Shown: positions 34,330 through 46,056, numbered from the stretch's first letter. The stretch: 64,000 nt of DNA from Camellia lanceoleosa (GCA_025200525.1 CM045759.1:868001-932000), one strand, 5' to 3'. Notes: generated from the letters alone by a model not told the origin. Translations and numbers: made by a program.

Positions 34330-34598
34330 TTACAAAATAATAATTTTTGATGGATCTTCAAATGTAATGTTCATATATGTAAATTCCCCAAACCCCACAA
34401 TGCAAACGTATATCATACAAAAAAATCCCCAAAATCCCCATTCCCAACACCAAAACCCAAAAACAAACCCCCTAAACCATAAACATTGGTCTACCACATA
34501 GACGCTTAACGTGTAAAACATTACACCTCTTTGCATTTCATTGTCATTGTAGGTAACTCCGGAACTGTTAGGGTCGTCATACACCAACGGGAACACTG
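34330..34598 (-). pseudogene. Exon-like frame, part 2 (interrupted by a solo LTR)
   Basis: On the minus strand this encodes a coding-looking stretch beginning AVFPLVYDDPNSSGVTYNDN and running to TLSVYVVDQCLWFRG, then a Trp/Phe-rich part that may already be intron (a possible donor gtagac follows SVYV). The stretch is in frame with 38,754-38,870 on the far side of the solo LTR once one copy of the CCAAT target duplication is discounted. I do not recognise the protein. It may be a host gene fragment or coding sequence carried by another transposon. Confidence 0.5.
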
Positions 34599-34603
34599 CC
34601 AAT
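34599..34603 (+). repeat. Target duplication of solo LTR A2 (left)
   Basis: CCAAT, matched by 38,754-38,758. Confidence 0.8.
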
Positions 34604-37600
34604 TGTAGACACCCCATTTTTGACGGCCTTTAAGACTTGGGTGCCACTGATTGATCACTCGATGATGAAAGTTGTGCTATGCAATCGCTCAATTTCTTCA
34701 ACAAGAAGAGCTTCTAAATCCCAACCTTACACTCCAATTTGGACCAAAACATTTTTTGACCAAAACAATTTTAGAGCTTAAAACCCTCTCTTTCAACATA
34801 TTTTTGAAAATGTTTCTACGATGTTTCGAGATTCGGATTTCATTAAATATTGTACTTTTCGGTAAACCGAGCAAGGTCAAAATGGAAATAAATGGAAGAG
34901 ACGTGAACTCTTTAAAAATTATTTCAAAAGATCTTATTTAAAGGTTTCGAGTTGAAGAAAATTAGAGGGGAGGGAAGAAACCTAGTTGGGGGAGAAATTG
35001 GGTATCAACCGTTAAAGGACAACTGAGCAGCCTCTACTAAATCAGGCCTACCTTTTTGTACACTTAGACTTTAGTTATGAGGCCACCACCATTAGAAATT
35101 AGATTTTCGGGACTTCAATTTACACTTAAGAATCTCCTAAAGCCGAGTTCGGATGAGGGAGATATGGTAATTTGAACTTAGGCATCCATCCGGTTAAGAC
35201 AAAAATGAGTAACCTTTACTAAAATAGGCATATCTTTTAGCAAACTTAGAATTTAGATGTGAAGTTGCCACCTTTGGAAAAGTAGACTTCCGGGACTTTA
35301 ATTTAGACTCAAGAATGACATAAAACTGAGTCCAGATGAAGGAGATATGCCCATTTGAAGTTGGGAGTGAAGCAGATTTTTGGTGGCCGACCGGCCACCA
35401 TTGGTGGCTAACAATTCCCACTTCTGGCCGGTCGGCCACTGATGAAAAACACAGATATTTTTGGCCAGCTGTCCCTCAAATGCTCCAACCGTCCCAATTC
35501 AGATATTTTTGACTGAGGGACTGTTTTCTCTATATATAGAGGACCTCTCTTCTTGCTTTCAAAGTTAGAAACATTTAGGAGTAAGGAAATATTTTTGAAA
35601 AAATCCTCTCTCTCTACAATTCTCTCTCTCTTTTGCAACTTGTATAGCCTTTGCCCAAACACTCTAAACCAAACCTAGAGAACTTCTTGCTGAGATGATT
35701 TGAGCTTGAATTTGAGCTCTTGAAGAACTTGAGAGTGTGAAATTGTTGGTTCATGGCTTAAGGGTTCATTCATCTTCATGAGGTATACATTCTCTTGCCT
35801 TTGTACCATCTTTACACCACTTGTTTTCCATCTTTTCTTACTGTTTTTAAGCTCTTTAAAACCTGTTTTTATGGGCTGAAGCTTGTGGTTTAAGGCTATT
35901 AAAGGTAGAGGGGTTAATCACCCTATTTGAACCTTATTCTCTAAGCCTTTACACTTGTGTTTCCCATCTCTTCATCAAATTTTTTTGAGCTTTTTACCGC
36001 TGATTTTTAGAGGCTAAAAAAGCTGTTTTGAAGTCCCAAAAATTGAGGGATTAGCCACCCTCCTTTGGCTTGTTTACTAGCTTAAGTTGCTCAATTTCTT
36101 AGCTTATTATTTTAGCTACTTTTGTCTTCATTCCAGCACATTTTTGTGCTTTTTTTGGACTGTAAAACTTCTGTATTTTGGGGCTGAAACTTGGGTTTTA
36201 AAGTCAGTAAGGGTTGAGGGCTGGTTCACCCTTCTTTGTACCTTGTTTTGGAGGCTTTTACCTTTGTGTTTCGCACCCTTTTACTATCTTTTTTTGGGCT
36301 TTTAAACACTAAATTTCAGAATTATTTCAGTGGCAAAAATCATGTCTTGAAGTCCAAATTTGGAGGGGTTAGCCTCCCCTCCTTGTGTCTTGCTTACTAG
36401 TCTAGCATGCTTCATGTTTTAGCCTATTATTCTAGCTCGTGATAGCTCAATTCCAGCATGTTTTAGGACTTATTTGGGATAGTTCTTAGCTGTTTGTTTC
36501 ATTTGAGCCTTGTATGGCATGCTTCTAGTGTAATAGTTCTCATAAGTTTGATGTTTTAGGTCTTAGACATCACTTATTTGAGTTGATAGCACTTATTTTG
36601 GGCTTTTCATACTTCATTTCAACACTAATAATCTTTGCAACCTCCCTCTTTTCTTAACTTTTTATTTTGTTTTGAAAGTAGTTTCAAGTCACTTGCTTGC
36701 CCAAGTATGAAATTGAGGTTTCATACTTAATGATTTAATCCATATGAGGTTCATTACCAACGGTATGATGCTTTTTTCATACCCAAAGCAACTTGTGTTT
36801 TGAGTCCTCTTTCCATTAGAGGACTTTAATTCATCATTGAACTTAATTGAATTAAAGAATGGTTGGCAAACTAAAATGAGTAATTAAAATTTGGGACTAA
36901 AAGTGTGCAAGATAATAACTTGTTGTGTGTTCAATCAGACGTTAATTGAATAAATGGAAGCTTGAGGCATTTCATACTCATAAGTGATGAAATGATTCAC
37001 ATATCCAAGGTCACCACTTCCCTTGATCAACTCATCAAAGGGAGGTGGTATGAGTATCGTCTTGTTGCATTTATTGAAATTGTACACTTTGGTTCATGAG
37101 CCATCATGCAATGAAATTACTTGAGTTGATGGTTTGTGGACCTAAGTTTGTCTCCCTTTGAATTGTTCATGAAAAGGGGGATGAATTGTGCAAACAAACC
37201 CTTGAGAAATATATTGTCCTGCTCTGTTTGCTCTCTCGCGGAAGGAAGTCCAACGAAGGGCTAACAGTTACCATCAAGGTCGATCGCCCTTTGTTGGCCA
37301 CTTGCAAATTCAGAAGGTCTTTCTTCGAGATGTAACATAGCTGGTCTGGAAGTGGAAATTTGTGCAAGTGTCTTATTGAGCAACAAAGGCATGCAATAGC
37401 AAAACAGTGGCTTTTCGGGTGGAAACCAAGAACGTACATAAGCATTCATCGCATATCGAGCCCATTTTAGTTTAAACACTTAGCTATTTGTTGTAATTAA
37501 TTAGTTGTAGCTAGTTAATTTGGTAAAGTGTTATAATTAGTTAGCTAGAATAGTTAATTAATTAGTTCAATTTGTTGTAATAATTAGTTAAGTAGCTTAG

Positions 37601-38753
37601 CCAATTATTCATTTATTATTGTAATTAGTTAAGTAGTTTAACTTAGCTAGTTTATTCATTCGGACCCTCCTACGCGAGGGTATCAATGTTGTAATAATGT
37701 GTATGTCTTCCAACCCTACGTCTTTCTCCGTTTTATTTACTAGCTTATGATGGTTAGTTTAGGGATCATGTTTCAATTTGCATACTTCATGTTTGCATCC
37801 ATTCGTATTACATGTACCGAGGCTTGGTTCATCATTCTAACTGCATTGTTGTTTAATACTTCTTTGAATATGTGCTTAAACCGCATGCTATTTAATTGAT
37901 TCATATAACATATTAAGTAGCCGAGCCTATTTAGTTACATTTTTGCATGCGTTGCATTAGCCATCTTGTATAGTTAGGTATCATGCATATCTTTCTAACT
38001 CTTTTTGTTTTATCTTAACTTGGAGTACTAGGTGAGTTTTTAGTGCTTTAGCATACTTGCATGAGTGTGAGTGACTACCATAACTAACATACTTGCCATG
38101 AGGCTAGGTGCTTACTTGTTAAAATGTTTGAGTGCCTGTGGATGAAGGCTTGTTGCTTGAATTTGAATGATTTAATGAATGTATGTCTAAGCCCACTTTG
38201 TCAAGTGGCAAATTCAGAAACTTTAAGCCCACTTTGTTAAGTGGCAAAATCAAACCATTTTCGAAAAACAAACATGAAATTGAATTATTCCAATTCTTGC
38301 AAGTTAGTCTATACTTGTATGTGTGTGCATCACATAGTAATGCTAGCCTAATAAACTAAAAAAAGAGCATATAATGTACATAAAAATCATATCATGATTA
38401 GTAGAGGTCGATCTTTGATCGGGCGAGTGGGGGTACTCAAATGCATTCATGACCTTCTTCTCTTGTACCCAAGTTCCCGAGCTGACGAACACGTGGCCTT
38501 TGGCACGAGTCATGGGTTTCCTAGATTTCCTCAAAACAAAAAATATTTAGGTGGCGACTCTATATCTGGCAAAGCAGTCCATTTTTGGCAATTTGATTCA
38601 AAATTGATTTTTCAAAGATTTGTTGGATTTGGACTCTTTGGTGTTTATCAATTTCATATTGCACTTGTGAGATTAGATTCAGAACTGCAGGAGTCCGAAC
38701 TGTAGGGCTTCTTTCGAGTTTTCGAAAAGGGGGCGCGAAAAAGGCGAGCTACA
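34604..38753 (+). mobile_element. Solo LTR of family A (A2), 4.15 kb
   Basis: It starts TGTAGACACCCCATTTTTGA and ends gcgaaaaaggcgagctaca, between CCAAT duplications, with no internal region. It is therefore a solo LTR left by LTR-LTR recombination. It has two tandem units of about 185 bases (35,015-35,375), a GGCCGACC/GGTCGGCC patch (35,380-35,440), a TATA-like ctatatatagagg (35,530), several units around gctg/ttttgggct with ttagccaccc (35,865-36,400), and a conserved right end with tcgatctttgatcgggcgag and ggcacgagtcatgggtttcc. No coding region was recognised. Confidence 0.85.
35015..35375 (+). repeat. Two about 185 bp tandem units in LTR A2
   Basis: Each unit runs from a tactaaa/aggc phrase through cacttagactttag or aacttagaatttag, gggacttcaattta, ctaaagccgagt or ataaaactgagt, and ggagatatg. 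The same pair is present in LTR A3 at about 49,195-49,560, so the duplication predates both insertions. Confidence 0.7.
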
Positions 38754-38870
38754 CCAATGAGTCTAAAAATCTTCTAATCAGAGAAGACAAAGTGACGGTC
38801 TCGCCGGCGCAAATTACACCGTTGATGATGAGTTGGGAAACAGATGATGTGTCGTCAGAATGTGGATTGC
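38754..38870 (-). pseudogene. Exon-like frame, part 1 (interrupted by a solo LTR)
   Basis: On the minus strand the open stretch reads SSVSQLIINGVICAGETVTL and then SSLIRRFLDS, ending at the solo LTR border. Possible acceptor: ttgaag just before caatcc near 38,870. A stop lies upstream at 38,872-38,874. With the LTR and one CCAAT removed it continues without a break into 34,598-34,330. Codon choice (gcc ggc gag acc gtc) is more GC-rich than the surroundings. Product unknown. Confidence 0.5.
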
Positions 38871-38874
38871 TTCA

Positions 38875-40541
38875 ATTAGGGTTCCAAGCCGAATGTGTAG
38901 ATGTAGAATTCGCAACCACATCTATGATTTCATTACACTAACATGGAAATGTTAGTAATGTAGGAATGTTGAATGCAACATTTCCTTACACAAACCAAAA
39001 GATTCTGTGGAAAATGATGGAAACTAAAAAAAGCCTATTGCGCTCGATGTCCACAAATGTAATTTGACCATTACCCAAAACCCACATTCGCCCCTACTGT
39101 GAACGTCATGCATCCGCGTGGATGAGGACAAAAATGATATAATCTTTGATTGAGGACTTTTCGCTTCAAAAGAAAAGATGCGGGATTAATTGGTGCACAA
39201 GTTCACAACTTAGGATTTATTGGTGCTTCACCCTTATTTTATATACAAATATATTTTATTTATTTATTTAATAGATTAATTTGGATAGTGGCATATAATT
39301 CAAACAATGATAACTGTATTATAAGGTCTAGACCAAGAAAGTTATTTTGGGAGATAAGTTGATATTGGTAAATAATTGAAGGGTTATTGGTGTAATTTAC
39401 TCTTTTAATATGAATTTTTTTAAAATATATATTAATTTTAAAATTAAGAAAACATTGGTCTTAATGGTGAAGTCAAACAAAAAGAATAGCTTTGGATTGC
39501 GCTATATGCTAGACTGGCCTACTCCAAGTTTGAACTTTAATTTTTATTTTTAGTGGTTAATTTTATTGTAATTGAACTCGAAAAATGTAAAAACCCTCGA
39601 GATATTAATTCGTAATTATATTTCAATTTTAAATAGTGAATATCAATCCCAATTAAACAATCAATAACAAATCGACACAATGATTTAATGTAAAAAAAAT
39701 CACCACAGGCCAAAGTCACAAAACAATCCACTAAAAAAACAAAAGGGAATTACATATGAGTACTCCCAATTACCTAACGAATCCACATCCAAATTGAACT
39801 AAACCCAATGTGCTTCTTCTACCACCGTCTTGACCTCGGAGTTGCTTTGCCCAACGTTGAATCCACAATGATAAGCCACTCCGAAATCCACCGAAAAATA
39901 CCTCTCTCTTTTGTAAATAAAATAATAAAAACAAACCCCTTAAAGATATCAATATGAAAATTGTAGATCTATCAATCACCCTTAAATTCTCAAAAAAAAA
40001 TCAATGTATAAAAACCCTCCAACATAGAATAAATGTTGGAATCATTTCTTATTCTTCTTATTATTATTATTTTCATGTATGCCTACTACTGTGATTAGTT
40101 ATTTGGATTTAGGTTGTTATTACTTGGAAACTCATATGGCATCTTAATATTAAACATGATGTGGTTTTTTTGAATTGATTGTCATTTCCCCCCAAATATC
40201 ATGAGGCACTACTTCAAAGCTTTCACAAATTCGCTAACCTTTTAGTTATTTCTGCATTGATGTCAACAATGACATTTATAGTGATATGGCATGAACTAAA
40301 ATTTTTCTTTCTGTCAGAAAAATAATCCATGAAGCATACATGTGCATTGGCAAGCATAAATCACACATATCACAATCAACTCAAGCATGTTTATATCAGT
40401 GCATGCTTATGTTGTGGCCAGGTTTCTAGTTTAAGTATCTGTTAAAGCATTGGTTGGAACGATGGAAACTAATGTTTGATCTCTGAGAAATGAGGACAGT
40501 TATACATCATCAGAATATTTCACTCAAATTCTTTACCGTCC
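38875..40541. other. Intergenic stretch
   Basis: Mostly AT-rich with no recognised gene. A short patch with tggaaatgttagtaatgtagg and tgttgaatgc (38,943-38,975) may be a decayed element end, but no partner was found. The minus-strand frame at 39,770-39,979 shows no recognisable domain. Confidence 0.35.
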
Positions 40542-40885
40542 CTAAACCCAAACCCCAAAATCCCAAAACTCTAAACCTACAACCCTAAAACTCAAAACCC
40601 TAAATGCTAAACCCTAAACTCTAAACCTAAACCCCCTAAAAATCCTAAACCCTAAAACCCTAACCCTAAATCCCAAACTCCAACCCTAACCCCGAATCCC
40701 TAAACCATAACCTAAAACTTCAAAACCCAAAACCCCAAACCTCAAACCCAAAACCCAAAACCCCCTAAATCCTAAACCCTAAACTCCTAATCTCTAAATC
40801 CTAAAACCCCTAACCCCTAAACCCTAAACCCTAAATCATAAATCCCCAAAACTCCAAACCCCAAACACAAAATCGTAAACCCTAG
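40542..40885. repeat. Degenerate telomere-like CCCTAAA array
   Basis: About 340 bases made of variants of ccctaaa (cctaaaccctaaa, aaccctaaac, accctaacccc). The plant telomere unit is CCCTAAA/TTTAGGG. The array is heavily mutated and flanked by ordinary DNA, so it is interstitial. A much smaller patch of the same kind is at about 47,705-47,800. Confidence 0.85.
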
Positions 40886-40899
40886 TTTAGCCCCCTAAG

Positions 40900-41184
40900 T
40901 AGGGGTGTGCATGGTGCTGTTCGTATAATTTGAGAGTACAAGTAAAATTGAATAGTGGATTGACAAATTGATAAATCGCAGTTTTGGCAATTTTGGACAA
41001 ATTGACGGATTGAAAAGTATTGTAATCAATTATCAAACATTTTCATAATATATAACACTAATTTGCATAATATTTATATATACATATAACACAAATTGAT
41101 TTTACATAATATATTTCATATATATAACTATTAATTTGTAACAAATTTCACACCTTAAATCTCTCTTACACTCATTCGTACTTC
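40900..41184 (+). mobile_element. Single arm of the foldback family
   Basis: It begins taggggtgtgcatggtg, a common start of plant hAT-type MITEs. It then follows the left arm of the element at 24,890: tgacggattgaaaa, aattatcaa, ataacactaatttgcataat, tttgtaacaaatttcacacc, ctcttacactcatt. The inverted partner arm is not found on the other side. Confidence 0.6.
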
Positions 41185-41260
41185 ACCGTCAAGAAACGAA
41201 AGAAGACTTTCAGCTCCAAGTTTAACTTAGGCGTAGCTCCCTTCTTTTGGGGTGTGAAGC
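41185..41260 (+). pseudogene. Exon-like frame, left part (interrupted by Copia-2)
   Basis: In the frame starting at 41,191 this reads KKRKKTFSSKFNLGVAPFFW then GVK, up to the Copia-2 border. The frame continues at 46,057 after the element once one GAAGC duplication is discounted. It is open further left into the foldback arm, so the true start is unclear. Codons such as gtc aag ttc agc tcc look coding. I do not recognise the product. Confidence 0.4.
41256..41260 (+). repeat. Target duplication of Copia-2 (left)
   Basis: GAAGC, matched by 46,052-46,056. Confidence 0.85.
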
Positions 41261-41530
41261 TGTTGGCAGATTAGTTTCAGTTCAATCCAGTTCAAGTTCA
41301 GGAGATCAAAGACAGATCAAAGAGTTCAAGGAGCTAAGCTGAGGTCTCATTGTGACATTCCTGTGCTGCTGTCACATGTGAATATTTCCTCAGTTAGTTA
41401 GATAGTTTGTTAGTTAGTTAGAGTTGGTTTAGTTAGTTAGCTTCTTCTTGTATATATAGAGGTGAGATTGATATGTGTATTGAATAATGAAAGAGTTGAA
41501 TGATATATGACTGGTTTATGTTTTTCATCA
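41261..41530 (+). repeat. Copia-2 5' LTR
   Basis: TGTTGGCAG to TTTTTCATCA. It contains several ttagttag repeats and a TATA box. Confidence 0.92.
41451..41459 (+). promoter_or_regulatory. Copia-2 LTR TATA box
   Basis: tatatatag followed by aggtgag in the 5' LTR, present also in the 3' LTR. Expected promoter position. Confidence 0.55.
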
Positions 41531-41542
41531 TGGTATCAGAGC
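41531..41542 (+). other. Copia-2 primer binding site
   Basis: TGGTATCAGAGC immediately after the 5' LTR, complementary to initiator tRNA-Met. Confidence 0.92.
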
Positions 41543-41569
41543 ATTGATGCTCTCATGAGTTCCTGATTC

Positions 41570-42336
41570 ATGGCAACTTCATAGTCACTATCTTCATCTG
41601 TTTTGTCTTCTTCACTTCCCTCAAATTTAACTCTGTTGATATCCAATCTTTCATCATTTGTCAATGTAAAGCTTGATGGATCAAACTTTATCATTTGGAA
41701 AAATCAATTGTCCAATATTCTCAAGGCTACTAATCTTCTAGGTTTTGTTGATAGTTCAACACCATGTCCTTCTATCACAATTACAGTTCAACAGGAACAG
41801 AGGTGCCTAATCCAGATCATCTTCAATGGCGTATGATTGATGCTCATCTATTGAGCTGTATCACTACTACACTTACACCACCAATCTACTTAACTGTGCT
41901 TCAGTTCTAGTATTGCTCTGAGATCTGGTCTTCTCTTCACAAGAGATTTACATCTCTTTCTCAATCTTATATCAATTAATTAAAGAACAAGTTGAATCTT
42001 GTTTCTAAGAAATCAGATACAATGGAGGATATTCTGTGTTCTGAGGCAATCCGTTTGGAAGCTAAGCACAAGAAGGTTGCAGAACCAACTGTTTCTTTCT
42101 CTTCTATTAAAGGATCTGTTAATTCTGCTTCACGTGCACCTACTTTCACTTATTCTAGAGGAAGATCTTCCTATAGAGACAGTAGAGGAAGCCAAAATTC
42201 AAGATCATATATAGGCAATGGTCTCTACTACAGCAATAACAGAGGCAGAGGATGAAATTTTAATCAGGTTTATTCTACTTCAGGTTGCCAAATTTGTGGA
42301 GGACTGAGTCATTCTGCACTCGATTGTTGGCATTGC
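41570..42336 (+). pseudogene. Copia-2 gag
   Basis: The likely start is the ATG at 41,570 (MATS then a stop). The core reads VNVKLDGSNFIIWKNQLSNI, typical of copia Gag. A frameshift near 41,800 moves the rest into the pol frame. There the Gag C-terminus includes NKLNLVSKKSDTMEDIL, a Ser/Arg-rich linker and one zinc knuckle CQICGGLSHSALDC near 42,286-42,327. In-frame stops lie at about 41,582, 41,908, 41,978 and 42,253. It would form the particle coat. Confidence 0.85.
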
Positions 42337-44037
42337 ATGGATCCTCAATATCAGTCATCTTCACATACTTCTACTCATTCTCCATCCTCCAAATTCTCTT
42401 ATTCTCAGCAACCTAGAGCTCTTCTTGCATCTTCTTTACCTGGTTCTAGTGTTTCTTCCTTACATCTGCCTCAGGCTTCTTCAGATTTTCAGTCTAGTCC
42501 TTGGTACTTATACTCTGCAACTACAGATCATATTACTAATGATCTGAGTCATCTCAGTAACTATCAGGCTTATCTAGGTTCAGATCACATTACCATAGGC
42601 AATGGAACTTCTATTCCCATTCAGAATACTAGTAAAGGTCTCCTTCCTACACCTCATTATTCTTTCAAACTTAATAATGTTCTTCATGCTGATTCTATGT
42701 CTTGTAATCTTGTTTTTGTTCAAAAGTTGGCTTAGGATAATAATTGTATTATTAGTTTTGATGAAGCCAAGTTTGTGATTCAGGACAAAGTTACGAAGAA
42801 AATTCTTCACCAAGGATCTAATCTCAATGGCTTATATCATTTTCTTTCATTAGTTACTCACACATTTTCATTTGCTGCCTTTGCTGCTCAAAATACAGCA
42901 CCACTCACATCAGCTGCTACTCCTGTACCAGATTCTTTATGGCATAATAGACTAGGTCATCCTAGTAGTTTGAAATTTCAGCATCTTACAGCACCACTCA
43001 CATCTGCTGTTACTCATGTACCAGATTCTTTGTGGCATAATAGACTAGGTCATCCTAATAGTTTGAAATTTCAGCATCTTGTTCCTCATTTGCAGCTCAC
43101 TGCCAATAAGTCTGTCACTTCACTTGATTGTATTGACTGCTGTGTTCCTAAGAGTCATCGACTACCTTTTCAATTGTCTAATTCATCTATTAATAAACCT
43201 CTCTCATTGATACATAGTGATGTTTGGGGTCCCTTTGACTCTACATCTGGCTTCAAACATTACGTTCTTTTTGTGGATGACTTTTGCAAGTTTACATGGT
43301 TGTATCCTTTAGCTTATAAAAGTGAAGTGTATGATAAGTTTCTTGAGTTTAAAGCTTATGCTAAAAACCAATTCTCTACTTCACTTAAGATTCTTAGAAC
43401 TGATGGTGGCACTGAATACTGTAATAATAAAATGAAAGCTTTTACCATAGCTCAAGGTATTGTGCATCAACATTCTTGTCCATATACACCACCACAAAAT
43501 GGTGTGGCTAAGAGAAAACATAGACATCTCACTGAAGTTGCTATAGCCTTGTTACATCATTCTTCTGTTCCTCTTCATTTTTGCTTTGATGCTCTTGCTT
43601 GTGCTACTTATCTGGTTAACAGATTGCCTTCTTCTAAGTTGGGTCACAAAACTCCTTTTAAAGTTTTGTTTCATCATCTTCCAGACTTTGCTTTTCTAAG
43701 AACCTTTGGTTGTCGGTGTTTTCCTTGGTTAAAATCCTATACCTCTACTAAGTTGCAGCCTAAATCTATTGCATGTGTGTTTTTAGGCTATCATCCTTTT
43801 GCTAAGGGTTATAGATGTCTTGATCCCCTTTCTGGTAAAGTTTACTCATCCAGACATGTTGTGTTTAATGAACATGTGTTTCCTTTTTCTATGTCCACAC
43901 CTACTTCTACTTTTCTTCCATATATTTCTTCTTTACCTCAGATTCAGTTATTTTTCTGGTCTTCTCCAGCTTCTGCTTCTTCTTCTCTAGCTACCACTCT
44001 TTTTTCTTCACCATCTGCTATTTCCTTTCCAGCTTAG
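42337..44037 (+). pseudogene. Copia-2 protease and integrase
   Basis: Protease: WYLYSATTDHI at about 42,502-42,534. The family has WYLDSGATDH, so the catalytic Asp codon (42,511-42,513) is now Tyr. A TAG follows near 42,733. Integrase: the pre-integrase segment with WHNRLGH is present twice because of a 93 bp in-frame duplication. CIDC supplies further zinc ligands. The DDE core has Asp in HSDVWG (about 43,213), Asp in RTDGGTEY (about 43,400), but QNGVAKRKHR where the family has AER, so the catalytic Glu codon at 43,510-43,512 is Lys. The domain ends with a TAG at 44,035-44,037. Inactive on several counts. Confidence 0.9.
42895..43080 (+). repeat. 93 bp in-frame tandem duplication in integrase
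   Basis: 42,895-42,987 and 42,988-43,080 both encode APLTSA, VPDSLWHNRLGHP and SLKFQHL with a few changes. It duplicates the HHCC zinc-binding region's first histidines. Confidence 0.92.
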
Positions 44038-45921
44038 TCAATCTCTTTGCCAACCAAGTCAGTCTCTTTGCCTCTGGTTTCTCATAGTCTTCAACACTCT
44101 ATTCCAATTCAATCTCTTTTTATTCAATTGCCTTTGCTTTCTCCTACTACTTCTTATTCTTCTGTCCCTTCTTTAAATCTTCATCCCATGGTTACCAGAT
44201 CTAAAGCTGTTGCACTTTCCTTTGTCAAAACCTCTTTTGTTTCTGATTCTGAGCCTTCCTCTCACAAAGAAGCTTCTTTTATTCCCATACGGAAACATGC
44301 CATATTAGATGAATTTCAAGCTCTGCAGAAACAACATACTTGGTCTCTTGTTCCTCTTCCTTTTGGCAAAACTGCTATATGCTGTAAATGGGTGTTTAGA
44401 ATCAAGAGGAACTCAGATGGCACTATTGCAAGGCATAAGGCAAGGTTGGTTGCTAAGGGATATCTTCAACAAGAAGGCATTGACTACCAAGAAACATTTA
44501 GCCCAGTTGCCAAGCTTCCCACTATTCGTATTCTCTTATGCATTGTTCTACATCATAAGTGGCCTATCAAACAGTTAGACATATCCAATGCTGTTCTTCA
44601 TGGTGTGCTTGAAGAGGAAGTTTATATGTTGCAACCTCTAGGGTTTGAAACCTCTTCTCAGTCCGGTTATGTTTGTAAGCTTCATAAAGCTTTGTATGGA
44701 CTTAAGCAAGCTCCAAGAGCATGGTACTCAACCTTTTCTTCTTTCCTAATTTCTCAAGGGTTTGTCAACAGCAAGTGTGATTCTTCTTTATTTATTCAAA
44801 AGACATCATCTACTTTTACTGCGCTTCTAATGTATATAGATGACATCTTAATCACTGGCAGTGATACTAAACATATTCAAACTCTTGTCACTCAAATGCA
44901 CCAAGTGTTTTCTATGAAAGAACTTGGTCCCATATCTTATTTTCTAGGTATATCTGTTGAGCCTTCAGCCTCTGGTTGTGTTTTATCTCAACCTAAATAT
45001 GCTCAAGACATTCTTCATAAAGCTGGGATGCTAGATTGTAAACCTTGCTCCTCTCCCATTGATGTCAAGCTTGCTGTGACTCCTACTTCTGATCATCCTT
45101 TTGCCAATCCAACTCTATATTGAAGTGTGGTTGGTGCTTTGCAATACTTGACAATTACCAGACCTGACTTGTCCTTTGCAGTCAATCAGTTATGTCAACA
45201 TATACAGGACCCTACTAATGCTCATTTTTCTACAGTCAAAAGGGTTCTTCGATTTGTTAAGGGAACTCTTCATCATGGCCCCACCTACACTCCCAGTTCT
45301 TTTGACCTTCATGCTTATTCAGATTCTAACTGGGCTGGAGATGTTCTTGACAGAAAGTCTACCTCTGGTTACTGTGTATTTCTAGGAACAAATCTTATTT
45401 CCTGGTCTGCCAAGAAGTAGGCTACTGTTTCGAGGTCCTCCACTGAAGCTGAGTACATGTCTTTGGCTCATACTGTTGCAGAACTTGCTTGGCTTGGCAT
45501 GCTTCTCCATGATTTTTGTATTACTTCTCCTACTGTGCCACTGCTCTAGTGTGATAATGTTTCTGCCATTGCATTGGCCTATAATCCTGTCTTTCATTCA
45601 AGATCCAAACACATTGAGGTCAATTGTCATTTTGTGCACAATCAAGTTCTTGCCAAACATCTTGTTTTGCATTATGTTCCTACCATTGATCAGCTTGCTG
45701 ATATATTCACCAAGCCCTTGTCTATCTCTCGATTTTCCTATCTTAAGGACAAGCTTATGGAGGTTTCTCTTTCCCTTCACTTGAGGGGGAATGTTGACAG
45801 ATCAGTTTCAGTTCAATCCAATTCAAGTTCAACATATCAAAGAGTTCAAGGAGCTAAGCTGAGGTCTCATTGTGACATTCCTGTGCTGCTGTCACATGTG
45901 AATATTTCCTTAGTTAGTTAG
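44038..45921 (+). pseudogene. Copia-2 reverse transcriptase and RNase H
   Basis: In frame with the integrase. The RT shows CKWVFRIKRNSDGTI, KARLVAKGYLQQEGIDY, LDISNAVLHG, YGLKQAPRAWY and the catalytic YIDDILITG (44,833-44,859). After a TGA at 45,121-45,123 the RNase H part follows with [38 protein letters not shown], a TAG at 45,418-45,420, STEAEY, a TAG near 45,547, then HIEVNCHFVHN and LADIFTKPLS. The open frame runs on into the 3' LTR. The YIDD site is intact, but the three stops leave it dead. Confidence 0.92.
45780..45791 (+). other. Copia-2 polypurine tract
   Basis: cttgagggggaa directly before the 3' LTR start TGTTGACAG. Confidence 0.85.
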
Positions 45922-46051
45922 ATAGTTTGTTAGTTAGTTAGAGTTGGTTTAGTTAGTTAGCTTCTTCTTGTATATATAGAGGTGAGACTGGTATGTGTAT
46001 TGAATAATGAAAAGAGTTGAATGATATATGACTGGTTTATGTTTTTCATCA
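45792..46051 (+). repeat. Copia-2 3' LTR
   Basis: TGTTGACAG to GTTTTTCATCA, followed by the GAAGC duplication at 46,052-46,056. Confidence 0.92.
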
Positions 46052-46056
46052 GAAGC

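Larger units (their letters stand above)
41261..46051 (+). mobile_element. Copia-2: complete but decayed Ty1/copia element
   Basis: A plus-strand element of 4,791 bases with LTRs of 270 and 260 bp (about eight substitutions, one 11 bp and one 1 bp indel), 5 bp target duplication GAAGC, tRNA-Met primer site and polypurine tract. From 41,992 to the 3' LTR all gag-pol segments share one frame. That frame is broken by at least eight stops, with a frameshift in gag. Two catalytic residues are also lost, so the copy is inactive. Confidence 0.95.

Noticed and set aside
39770..39979. 69-codon minus-strand frame
   Set aside because: No domain, no splice or promoter context, AT-rich surroundings.
41531..41542. 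tRNA-Met-like sequence
   Set aside because: Only the 12-base primer site complementary to the tRNA 3' end, beside an LTR. It is not a tRNA gene. The same applies at 23,075 and 53,112.
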